Of a stretch of DNA of 64,000 bases, positions 1 to 12,300 are shown in pieces. The notes below the pieces were generated by a model. That model did no database searches. It was not told where the DNA came from and worked only from the letters and a program-made list of their open reading frames with translations. The position numbers were made by a program, and so were the translations under genes. Position 1 is the stretch's first letter; every line of letters starts with the position of its first letter. The DNA is from Phorcus lineatus. Taxonomy: Eukaryota; Mollusca; Gastropoda; Trochida; Trochidae. The DNA is taken from NCBI GenBank assembly GCA_921293015.1, contig OV121081.1, forward strand, positions 25,361,158-25,425,157, given 5' to 3'.

Positions 1-138
1 ATATTGTGAAAATAAGTTGTAATACTAAAGTTCTTATAAGTTCATTCTTATGAGGAAAAAAGAATTACATTTCAGAAGGTTATTTTTAGTCGTTAACTTG
101 TAGTTTCTTGTAGAATAACACATACTCTTCATCTCTAG

Positions 139-360
139 GGTTCTGATGATATGCGTGAGAGGAAAGTAGGATTTGCAGAAGATATAGAAGAACAACAAGA
201 AAAAGATCATCGATTACGGCGGCGGGATACACCTCACTATTTGAAAAACAAACGCATCAACCTGAACAGCAGTAAAGAGGACGCAGAGCAGAAAGTACTG
301 GAGATTCTAGCACAAGCTGCGGCACAGAAGGAAACTGCCGCAGTGGACTCCACCCTGGAG
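139..360 (+). CDS. scrib: scribble exon: post-LRR linker
   Basis: 222 nt, phase 0 at both ends; acceptor ctctag before 139, donor GTCAGT after 360. Encodes a highly charged linker beginning GSDDMRERKVGFAEDIEEQQ and containing RRRDTPHYLKNKRINL, then an acidic/alanine-rich stretch (LEILAQAAAQKE) likely to be helical. This is the segment between the LRR region and PDZ1 in LAP proteins. The ATG at 151 is internal to the exon, not a start. The upstream 138 bases are intron. Confidence 0.85.
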
Positions 361-3300
361 GTCAGTACAGGCTGCATTGGTGTCCAGAACTATGAGATAA
401 CTTGGCACCAGTTTGAATATTTGTGGTACAAGATTTAAATTGAATATTGTACCCCAATTATGATGTAGTCAGGTATATCTGTGCTTCTTGCTTCCAAATT
501 TGATTGAGTAAAAGTAGAAAACATTTTGACTTGGAGATATCTGATTTTGTATGAATGCTACGAATGGGAGAGTGTTCTTTCTTTTAGGAGTTAAATCTTA
601 ATAAATCTTTTTAAAGATTTGGTGTCTGGAGTATTACTTGAAAACTTTATCACTGATTACTTTGAATTTGATGTGGATGTTATTTGATTAACCTATAAGG
701 GGTCAAATCTCTGAATGTGGATTTGAGTAAGAGATGTCAAAACAAGTGATTTTTTTTTTAATTTGTTGCATTTCGAGAGCACAACCAAAATATGTCATGG
801 CAACTTTGAGTTTGTTATGGATTTCATGGTTGTTGCTTAGTGTTAGTGTTGTGGCTTAAAACCAAGATTTGACCAAAAACGGCCATGTTTCCAGACCTTT
901 TTTCTGCCACAATCTTTAATTCATCCAAATATTTTACTTTAAAGTGTTAGAACCAAGAAATTATATTGTGAGATATAATCATGATAAATATCCCTGTTCC
1001 AGCCCCCTGAGGGAGAGACACTGGCCCTAACCCAGCCCCAGCTGCCAGTGAAAATAGAGGAAGAGCAACTAACCATCAACATACAGCGAGCACCGGGTCA
1101 GGGGCTGGGTATCAGTATAGCAGGGGGCAAGGGATCCACGCCCTACAAAGGGGACGACGAGGTGGGTTGGAGTTATCTTTTCTTGATCAAATCACATCAC
1201 ATCAACATCGGTCAAAACCTTTACACTGCTGGCAAATTTTTATATTTTCTTTTCATTTGTATTCATGATAGATAGAATAAAAAGGGATGTTGGAATTTTT
1301 ATAGTTGAAATTTTCTCAATGTGTTGATGAATAGAAAGATCATTATATACAATTTTCAAATTTATACATTTATATCCCTATTTGTCCTCTATATTCAAAT
1401 CTCAAATTTATGGGTTCATAAAGATTATCATTTGATGATAAACCTGTCTTAAATAATTCCAAGAAAACCTCTAACAGAAGAAATGTGTTTTCAATTCATA
1501 GCATAGGAATGAGAATTCCAAATTTATCAGATGATTTCAGCCTTTTTTGCTTGAATCCGAATCAGTATAACTTTAACCTCCAACCAGAATCATAATAATG
1601 TTATTCCCTTCTGTTGTTAGATTCAATGTATTTTCTGTACTAATGTTGTGTCCTCGTCACCTTTCAGAGTATATTTATTTCACGAGTTTCGGAGGACGGC
1701 CCTGCTGCTCAGGCTGGTATCATGAAAGGGGATAAGTTAATTTCGGTAAGTTAATGTCAGCCTAAAACAAGAGTTTAAGATGACAATTTTGAAATATTGA
1801 AAAAAGAACATTATTTTGGATCAGTAGAATATGAATAAACACTGTTAACAGACATTGATGATACTAGCGCCGAGCATATTTAGTCTTATTGAATTGTGGA
1901 ATATGTTTAATGAGAGATAGAATGAAGAAATAGAGGATATTTGTTTGTTCTTGATAAATACCATGTTTATCACGTCAAGTGGAGTAGAAATTATAAAATC
2001 ATGAGTGACATATACTTTTCTGCCTATCGAGATGAGATAAATACGTTATTTATAAAGAAAAGACAAATATTCTATTTATTTTATGTTTAAGTCTTTATGT
2101 TTAAACTGAAATCTAATCGCTTTTAGCCGAGTCAGTTCCTGGGAGAACCGGTTGACTAAGCGACAGCATTTCAAAAGCAATCGTATGACAGATAGAGATT
2201 ATTACCAATGAAGTTTGTCATATAACTTTAAAAAACTATTGTGAAATTTTGTATAAGCTTGAGTTTTGTAAAAGTCATATGACACACTTCCAAGTGTAAT
2301 ATTTTGTCATTACCGTTTTTATTCAACTTAGAACGCATCGAAATATTCAGAAAAAGCTTGCTTCCATTGGGATGGCCGCTACAGAAACATCATAAACGCT
2401 GGTCTTATGACCTCAGACGACGAAATAAAGTAATGCGGACTGATACAATCATAGCTAGGCAAAAAGTGATATGTACACATGTGCTCATATATGACAATAT
2501 GTCACCACATATAATTAAACAAACAGGTAGTAAGGTTGTATATTTTCTCCGCCAGGTGAATGAGACGAGTCTTGCAGAGGCAGATCACTATGATGCTGTC
2601 AACGTCCTTAAGAGCAGTGGCAATAACATCACAATGGTCGTCGGGAGAGATCGTATTGTGCCAAATTCAACCCCAGAGGTACTGTATTTTCATTTTCTTT
2701 TTATTGATATTCCAATTTTTAGGGGGCTGGATAGTGCAGTGGTAGAGAGTTCAGATTCAGATCAAAGTGCCTGTGGTTCTCATCCCAGCAGGGGCTCAGC
2801 AACTTTGTATGCAGTAAGGTTTGGGTGCAATGCTGCACTGAATTTCAGCGCAGTGCCACCCATGGTTGCTAGTTCCAGCGGATGCTCGCAGCTTTCACCG
2901 CAATGCAACTTTGTCGGCAGTTCAATGTCTTGGTTTTCATGTAATTGTTGAATGATAATGCATTGTGCCATATATACCATCTACCAAAAACATCACTGGG
3001 ATATTTTCATTAATTTTCATTTGGGTTGTATGAAGTTTTGTGAAAGTAGTTCATGTGTTTGACAAAAAAGGCAAATTTATCAGATTTATTGAGTTAATTA
3101 GATTGCTTTGTTGCAGTCATTACACTCTCAATCATATGATTATGATTTTTCTGTAAACGGTTAAAATATTGCCAAAGCTCTAAATACCAATTTGCTTAGT
3201 CACTCATTATTACTTTATCTTAAAAATTATGTTTTTCATAAATGTGATGCTGTATGTGGTCATTGAGCTGTCATAGAATTAGAGACCCATAAGTAATATT

Positions 3301-6300
3301 GAGATTGATTAGTGATTGTGTTTTGTTTCCCCTAGGTATGTGCGGAAAATGATCATACGCATACGAGTGTAGCGACCGTCTCCTTCGCGCCAGAACCAGA
3401 GATGGAAGTGTATGGAGAGGTGAATAATTCTTTTACTGAGTTGATTAATCAAGGAGTGCTTACTGAAGAATCATAGAAAGAAATGGCCAATTGTCTGGCT
3501 ATTCAATTATACTATACAATAGAAGACCAGATATCAATCATTTATAAAAATATTCTTGGCTAATATTACCTATGCATAGTACGACTTGGAATTTTAAGAT
3601 TAGTTAAGAATCAAGTATAAATCATAGACTTGCTGAAATATACAGAGATTTCGCATGTTCACAAGATACCTAAACATGACATAACCTTTATGGGCCTGTC
3701 GTAAAGGTCAGTAAGCCTATATCAGCTCGTCAAGGGCAGAAAATCTCTATTAAACCTTGACATGAACTTTAAAACCATTTAATATAATAAGAAAATATAA
3801 AGAATATTGATATAAAAAAAAGAAGTATGTTTTCACATCGTATATCTGGTAAACTTACTTTCGTAACACTTAATGTTCGAATCTTATCTTCAGTGGTAAC
3901 AGTATATTTCTTCAAACCTCTGGAAACATTTTTGAAGACACAACATCATAACACACATGAAATGTCAAGTGCTTTTCTAAAATGTTTGATGGTTCCTCAG
4001 ACTATCGAGACGACCCTACACAGAGACAGCGGGGGCCTTGGATTCAGTATTGCAGGGGGTCGCGGCTCCGTCCCTTACAAGAGTAACGATACAGTAAGTA
4101 CGCTTTATCATTCATCAAGTTATATGATGCATTACAAGGAAAAGATTATCAAAGTTTTCAGGCTTTTCAAGTCTTACACGTTTGGTAAGGGACTTTTCAC
4201 TCGCCAAAGAAATTTTACCCAAAAAACTATTGATTAAGAATTGTTTTGATTATATTGTTACATTTAGAGAGGAAATAGTAAGTATTGATGAAGTGTTCAT
4301 GATGCTGTTCTGTTAAGTCTATTTTATAAGAAACAAATATTGAAATGTTCACACTGGGAAAGAATGAATATGTTGCTTTCTTGCTTAACTTGTAAACTTT
4401 CATTGCAGCCATCTTGATTAAAATAATATTCAAGGTTAAATTGTCTCAACATGGAAAGATTAAAAATCTCTTTGTTAAAGAGCATTTTAAAGTTTAAACA
4501 AGTTAAACAAATGGAATAAATATTGCTATAAACTGAGCGAAACCTTTTAAAATATCTAATCATTATGGTAACAACAGGATCTAAGACGAGTACTCGAGGA
4601 GTCCGCTCGGTCAGACAGATTGGATTTTCTATTTGTGAGAATCTTACGTTGTCGATTTTGTCTCACTTCAGTGTATTCGTTTCGTGAAGTCGGTGGCACA
4701 TTGAGTACTTCACTGTACTTCACCTGTTATTACTGTACAGTAGCTTTCAGTATTGTCATTTTGCTCTTGCTTTCAGTTGGATCAATAATAGGCCTTTATA
4801 TGTTAACAGAACCTTGATAATTAACCTGTTGATGTTTTGATGTTTAGTTATACCTGGCTAAATCAAGCTAACATAATCACTAAACAAGTTGAGGTTCCTG
4901 AATTTTTAGAAGAAAAAAAATGGTTTGTAGATTCAGAAATGGAATTCAGAATATGACCCTCCAAACTCCTGTACTCTGATTTCTAATCATTATATATAGG
5001 AACGATCAAAAAGGGCCGTAAGGGTTTGGGTTATTAGAGCCCTGACCACAATACCCTTGCTAGCTCCTTATCAATAAAAGTGTAAATCATCCAATAGTTT
5101 TTTGTCCCCGGGAAAATTTCCAAATTTAGCCCTTTGCTGGAGGTGATAATATCCTTATTAGGGGGTTTGAAATACTTTATTTGTAAGATGTAAATAATGT
5201 TAATCACAATGGCAAGTTAAATTCAAAGATGAAGAGAATGTCTCAAGCCTTCTGATAGCAGGAATAGGCAGTTGAGGGTCGAGGAATTTGAGAACGTTTA
5301 TCCATTTTGGTTCATGCTACCTCATGGAAATTATCTGTAAAAGTTTTCAAAAGAGGGAGTTAGTGGTTGAAGGAAAGCCTATCCCCACCATCTTGGATTC
5401 TCCATTGAGGAGATTTGGGCTAGTTTTTTTATAAATACACTACTCAGATGGCTAGTGACCTGATAATGTCTCAATTATTACAAGTTATTTAGTATGAATG
5501 CAAGGTCAACATTTTAATCATGTCGAACTGCACATTAGTGTAGATTATGGAGAAGGGTTATGAGGTTATCGTATATACTCGACTAAAATTGAAAAGGACT
5601 GCCCCAATATTCAATATTTCAGCATCATTATTTGAACTATACGACATGTCAAGTATTGAAAATTGAGGTGGTCACAAACTTATTTTGTTGAGTATAAATG
5701 CTCTCCACCATTTCTCTCAGACCTCTTTCATCTGACTGTTGGTAGAAGAGACGTTTTATATTTCAGCAAATCTATTCTTTGTTGGAGGTGGGTAGACAAG
5801 ACCTGCTTGCATGGCATTTATGTTCTGGATGAATTTAGTTCCAACACACAAGGATATGCTTCTGCCTTCCTTTATCTTTTCATACACGAGTGCCCATGTT
5901 TACGAAATGCTCTTAGAGCAAGATAGTGATAATGATAGTGTAATTTATGGTAGTAATATTAAGAGAGCTTTTAAAATCTAGGGCTGGGCCTTGAAGTTCA
6001 AAACTCTTATAGGGCTAAAAATGTTTTGAATATAATTTATGTTTTCCTGTGGCAGTTTTAGCACAGAGAGAGCTTCTGTAACAAATATAGAAGTTGTGTT
6101 ATTTGACTCTAGCAGAATGTTTTTAAAAAGAAACAGTGTTCTGTGAAATCCTTAGACTTTCTTTTGATAGATGATTTAAAAGGTATAGACTTATACCATG
6201 AAAAGGATTAATTCCTTCCGCTTTAAAACTATTATTCATTTGGGATGATATTTAAACTTTTTTGATTTAGATGTCTCGAAATCAGAGACTTGTTTTGCCA

Positions 6301-9300
6301 CCATTAAGTGACTAGTTTTTTTTTTAATTCTAATTTTGTGGTGAAATCAATTATGACATCTTAGTTTCTTGACAGGTTCTTTTAGAGCCAAAGAAAGACG
6401 ATGACTAGTCACCGACATTTGCTTGTTACATATCCTTGTGTGCGTAGGTTGATGACATGCATGTTTAAGTGTGAATCTATATTTCCAGTTTAGACACTTT
6501 AGAATTGGACAAGATCTTACATGCAGTTTTCCTTTTACAAAAACCTTTTTGTCGTATTATGTCTAGAGTTACCTCCCTTTGCTCCTGTTGCATGTTGTTG
6601 CTCAAAGGTTTCAAAGTGTTTGAAATTGCAAACTGGATGTGTATTCTTTGAAATTTGTTTTCCTTTAGGTTTTAAAATTTACTAGACAATTACTCATAGA
6701 TGGAATGCAGTTTGTTGCAGTGAAATATTAGGTCTTCATTGTGAAGAATTATGTAAGAATGAAAACTAAAGTAAACAATAGGTGAAACAAATTTTGTTAA
6801 ATTTGGAATGTGTAAAAATATGAATTTTGAAATAGGAACTGGGATGATAAATATGTTTTGAATATTTTATTTTGCTGAGTATATTTGATTAAGAGTGGAA
6901 GTCGACTTAAACCTTGTCTTTAATTATTACTTGATTCATTTGATGAAATTATGGATTTTATTTTCAGGCAATATACATATCTCGTATTGTGGAAGGTGGC
7001 ACAGCACATCGAGACGGAATGCTACAAGTTGGAGATCGTATTATATCAGTGAGTTTCCCTTTCATTTGTCTTTGAAAAGTTTAATTTTACTTCAAAGGGA
7101 TAACAATTATTTCAAACCTGTTAATCAAAGAGTCTCCCCAAGCATCAAAAGGCTGAAATAATCCCCATGATCATCTGCCCCCGCATGGCTTTAGATTGCA
7201 CCAGTCTCTATCACTGGCTAATCTAAACCTTGCTGCCAAACCTGTCAAAATGCGTGTATTGAGTGCAGCGCCCTATTCGGTGAAAGCTTAATTGCTATTG
7301 GCCTATAGCAAATCGTAGCAGCAGCAACAAGCACAATAAAGTTGGGGAAATGCAACAAGGCCTATCCTAGCAAGTCATTTCTGCTGAGGGAAATATGGGC
7401 CATGTGTGGGAAGATGTCCCTTGAGGTGTTAGACAGTAGCTCACTCACTCCTCAGATTAATAAGCAGAGCTTACCTTTGATAGCCAACTCTCTGAAGCAG
7501 GACAAAATCCTGTAAAACAAACCTTGCTGATTTGTTGCTTTGAAAATCCTTTCAATCTGCTTGTGCTTGTGTCCAACTTGAAGTTGAGGTTCCCATTTCA
7601 CAAACTTCCAGTTTAATTTCCCAGGAATCGGCCCAATTTCACCCGTCAGACATATCTTTGTCAAGTTTTGCTAATTTAACAGACCTGCCTACTTGTACGA
7701 TTTTGGGGTATTTTGTACGATTTTAATCAATAAAATACGATTATACACCCCATTTGTCATTTATACGCCAATCATGATCTTTCTGGGCATAAACAAGACG
7801 AATCTCTTTCTAAAATATTACGTATCGCTGCTTATTTCATCTGTTTACAATATCCATCGTTTATCATTCACACAATACTTATCCGACCTTCAGCTGTTTC
7901 GACTACTACACCAGAACTTACAATCAGAAATGTTTGGCCGCCACTATTTATGGCTGAAAACTGCCCAAGAGGCATTAAACAACAACCTGCTAAGAAATTT
8001 CCTAGACATCACTATTTCACTCTAAAGTGGGCATGCACTAAAACTATCAATTCTGGCATTTGCTGCAAGGTCTCAGTTAAGTTAGTGGTTGAAACTGCAC
8101 TTATGTATTGGGGAAGTTTGAATTAGACATAAACAAGTTTTTGATAGCTGTCCATTGTTTAATATATCAATCAGAACTTTCAACTTTTTTTTGTCATTTC
8201 AAAAGAACCATCACAAATCCCTTTCAGATCAATGGTGTTGACCTATCAGACGCAAGACATGACCAGGCCGTTGCTCTACTGACAGGCTCGGACAAGGACA
8301 TCGAACTGAAAATCTATAGAGAGAAGCTTGTCCCGAAGACTCCTGATGCCATGGAACCCGTCAGTTCTCCAATAGGACAGAAGTTACCAAGCATCACGCA
8401 GCCACGTATTCACTGGAATGACAGTGTTCCTACCCAGGAGAGTGCTACGCTAAATGTTAGCCAATCAGAGCGCAGTTCTAGTCCAAGTGTGTTTGCGTCT
8501 GCTGTGCCATCATCGTATACATATCAGAACCAGCCTTCCCCCGGAGTGCAACCCCCGACGGGACTACCCCCTTCACCCTCCCCTGTCATCCTCCCCTCCC
8601 ACTCCCCTGCAGTGCAGGCGGTCCCCTCCCCCACGTTACAAGCCAGCCCCTCTCCAAACATCGCCCCAAATTCTTCCCCAAAAGTCAGCCCACGAACTCT
8701 GTCGTCCGATTGGTCTACGCCACCAGCTGTGGTACAACCACCTAAGTTTGTGTATCCGGGATATAGCCGGTCACCAAACACATCCATATCGTCCATACGG
8801 ACTACAGAAAACAAGGAGAACATCTCCCCCACCCCAGCTACAGTGTCTTTCTCCTCCCCTCCTAGTGTAAATAGTGTGGATGTGAGTGATTCAACGTCAA
8901 ACTCTAGTGCTGTGTTATCGGGCAGGGAGATAGGGGCAGGGAACTCTTCAATAACTGTGGAACGACAGACTATTAGTAAAGTGCATGTCAATCATATAGA
9001 TGATGTCAACTCACGGCCCTCTTCCATACACGAGGTGAGTTTCTTTACTTTTGTCTTCACGTGTGTGCAGGTCTCTTAAAACTCAAATGTTTCTCTTGGA
9101 ATCTCAAGGGAAATTTGACATGAAAATGTTGATTTTGGTTTTCTTGCAGGAGGTGACAATACAGAAGGCGGGAGGGCCGCTGGGTTTGAGTATTGTCGGG
9201 GGAAGTGATCACTCAAGTCAACCCTTCGGTGTTGACGAACCAGGGATATTTGTATCAAAGGTACACATTTTATTTTGTTCTCATGTAAGGGCTGTCATAG

Positions 9301-12300
9301 ATAGTCGGTCGTTTATGTCAGGTTAAGTTGAATACTTGTCCAGTAGTTTGGGATCTAGAACCATCAGACATTTGAAAGAAATGGTTTAGTTTATGTTTAA
9401 AGTTAGTTGTTGAAGAATGTAGTTGTATGTTTTTATGTTTTGAATAAGTTTCTTTGTATTTTACAAGTATTTGAATCTGATTTCATTTCTTCTACCTGTG
9501 TGGGCAACTGAGTAGATTACGTAATGAGGCGTCCTGTGGATTGATTTGCAGTGTCAGAGTGGACATTATCAAACCAGGCAGTGTCAGAATGGGCAATGTT
9601 GAACACTTTTAGAACAAAACTAGGCAATGTCAGAGTTGACAAAATCAAACAGTTTTGGGTCAAAACTAGGCAAGGGGTAACTTAGATCCGTCTTCAAAAT
9701 TGACAAAGCGCATATGGGCCCAGAAACTAGTTCCAGGTTGTAGCGAGTTCCAAGATGGCTGCATGACTCTGTCATATCTTCTTTAGATGTTATAAAGATA
9801 GATGTTAATACTTATATGTATAACAAAGTCGGGCACCTTTGGTTTACTTATACAACATCCTTTGTGTGGTTTCAGATAGTCAAAGATGGTGCTGCTTCAA
9901 AAACCTCACTTAAGATAGGAGATCGAATTCTAGCGGTGAGTAGACTTTCATTGAAAATAAATGATGATTATTCAAAATAGATTGATTAAATTTAGTGTCA
10001 AGTATAGTGAGAATTTTGAAATAAGAGAAAGTTGAAATGTAAAGATTTTCAATATAAGTATACCTACTCATCATTTAGCATTTATTAAATATTATATTTC
10101 CTCCTCTCAAAGGTGAATGGGAAGGACGTTACACAGTGCACTCATCAGGAAGTGGTGATGGCTCTCATCTCGCCCACGTACGAGATCAAATTGTCTATCC
10201 GTCACGACCCTCCACCTCGCGGTCTCCGTGAACTTGTCATCAACAAGGAGCCCGGCGAAAAACTCGGCATGAGTATTAAAGGCGGAATCAAGAACTACTC
10301 TGCCAATCCATTTGACAAAAATGATGAAGGCATCTTTATTTCTAGGGTGAGTAGAGGAATAAAATAAGTGTCCATGTAATATGTATACAGTAGTAAACTC
10401 AAGTGTTGGTATTTTCAGAGCGAGGGTGGGATGTACAAATATTGAGGCATGTGCACTATACATTGTAATACATGCTTGGACACAAATATGTGTTCTTTGT
10501 GTAATAGATGATATGTAATTGAGGGATGTACTTGTGAATTCAATTTGAAGCACAGACTGGCATTCAGAATAAAACAGGACTTCATAACATTGGTAAAGAC
10601 ATCACATCACCTTCATGATGTCATCTTCATGAAGTCATCTTCATGAAGTCATCTTCATGATGACAAACTGGTAGTTACTCCGAGGGCTTCTTGAGAAAAA
10701 TATGAACACAAAGTATTCAATCTTGTTTTATTTTGAATATTATCCAAGTCCTCCTTTAAAATTCCATCAAAGTTTGAAGTTTTTGGGTTATTTTTCTTGT
10801 ATGAGATACACAGATTAGGTCATTTTGTTTTATCTGTAATACAAGAATCTGTAACGAAAGGCTTGTATTCATATTTGGAATCCTAGTTTACAAACTCTTT
10901 GTGTTTTCAGATAAATGACGAAGGTGCTGTAGCTAGAGATGGCCGGCTAATTGTCGGACAGAGAATACTCGAGGTAATATCCACATTTTATTGTCAGAAG
11001 CATGCTTCATTGGAGGAATAGATTTTAAAACCACAAATAGAAAATAAAACCAACAAGTGCCTTGACCATGAATAGACCGATCCAGCCTGTCAATCAAATC
11101 TCGCGCATGCGTAATTTCAGCCAATCAGAGCGGCGATAGCACCACGCTAATTTGTCAACTTTACTTCCGGGGACAAACAAACCGATGATGGCGATATGTT
11201 TCGGTGGTTGCACGTATTATTAACAATAACATTCTATGATTCTACACACTTTTCATTCATCGATGTCATGGCATATTTATTTCCCGAGGTGTTAAGTAAC
11301 AAGGATTACCGTTTTTAATCGTGAATTTGTGGAAAAGGGGCAACAATGAGTAAAAACCAATCGCGAGTCGGATGAGTGCTCGGAGGTGAGAAATTGCAAG
11401 AATTGTACTCTTTTCAAAGCGTTCTAAGATAATGCTAACAAGATGACAGCTCTAAAAAGCTTTTCACAATGTCACTTTATGACCTCAATGTTTTAAATCA
11501 TGAACCCTTTTAAGTTGGTTGAGATTATTTTTTGCGATTTTACCCGATAACATTTGGGTAAGTTTCCTGTCAAGTTTTGTCATATTGAAAACAATCACTG
11601 TGTTGTGCAAAATATCTCATTAAACTATAATTTGAAAATAAAAATAAAAATCCACTCAGTCACGGGATATGATTCTATGTGATACGTTTTCACATATTAT
11701 GTTTCCAAGAATCATTCTCCAGGTGGTAATTAATTAATGAATGAATGTAATCAAGCAACATGTCTCATGAGTTTTCATTAATATGAAACTAGATAAACCA
11801 AAACTAAAAAATAATCTTTCCTTTCAGAGTTTAACTGAAACAGACATAATGCATTTGAATCAACTTTCATCATGAAGGATCTGTATGTAACAAGGGATAT
11901 GTTTACACAAACAATAATATAAAAAATTAATTTAAAGACATTTACGTTTAAACTTGAAATAATATTTATAATATAAATTCACATAAGAAACTTGTTGCAG
12001 CTAAAACATCCATTGACTGATAAATATTAAATTCCCAATCCCATTACTATCTTTGTCATTTTGAAACCAGGAAAACATAAACAGCCATTATTTCATGAAT
12101 ATTGATTAATTTCAGTAGATTCCTCAAAAATGAAATTAAACACAACATCCTATATTATGTGAAGTGTGATTTCCTTTTTCTCGATAGCCTCACTTAATTT
12201 ATGTACTACTTATTCAATTCTATAATCTGTGAATTTTTTTTATTAAAAATCCAAATACATTTCAATGAGAGGCTGTATCCTTTAAAAATTAAAAAATATG

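Noticed and set aside
2304..2980. 215-codon forward frame
   Set aside because: It merges intron, a real 123-nt PDZ1 exon and a SINE; only 2556-2678 is coding.
7452..7664. Reverse-strand frame that looks slightly protein-like
   Set aside because: No recognised motif and no continuation on either side; the area looks like old repeat sequence.
8454..8991. Long open frames overlapping the Pro/Ser-rich exon on both strands
   Set aside because: They come from the C-rich composition of the true exon; only the frame that finishes PDZ2 has domain and splice support.
10107..10553. Reverse-strand open frame of 148 codons
   Set aside because: It is antisense to a PDZ3/PDZ4 exon and runs into intron sequence, with no motif of its own.
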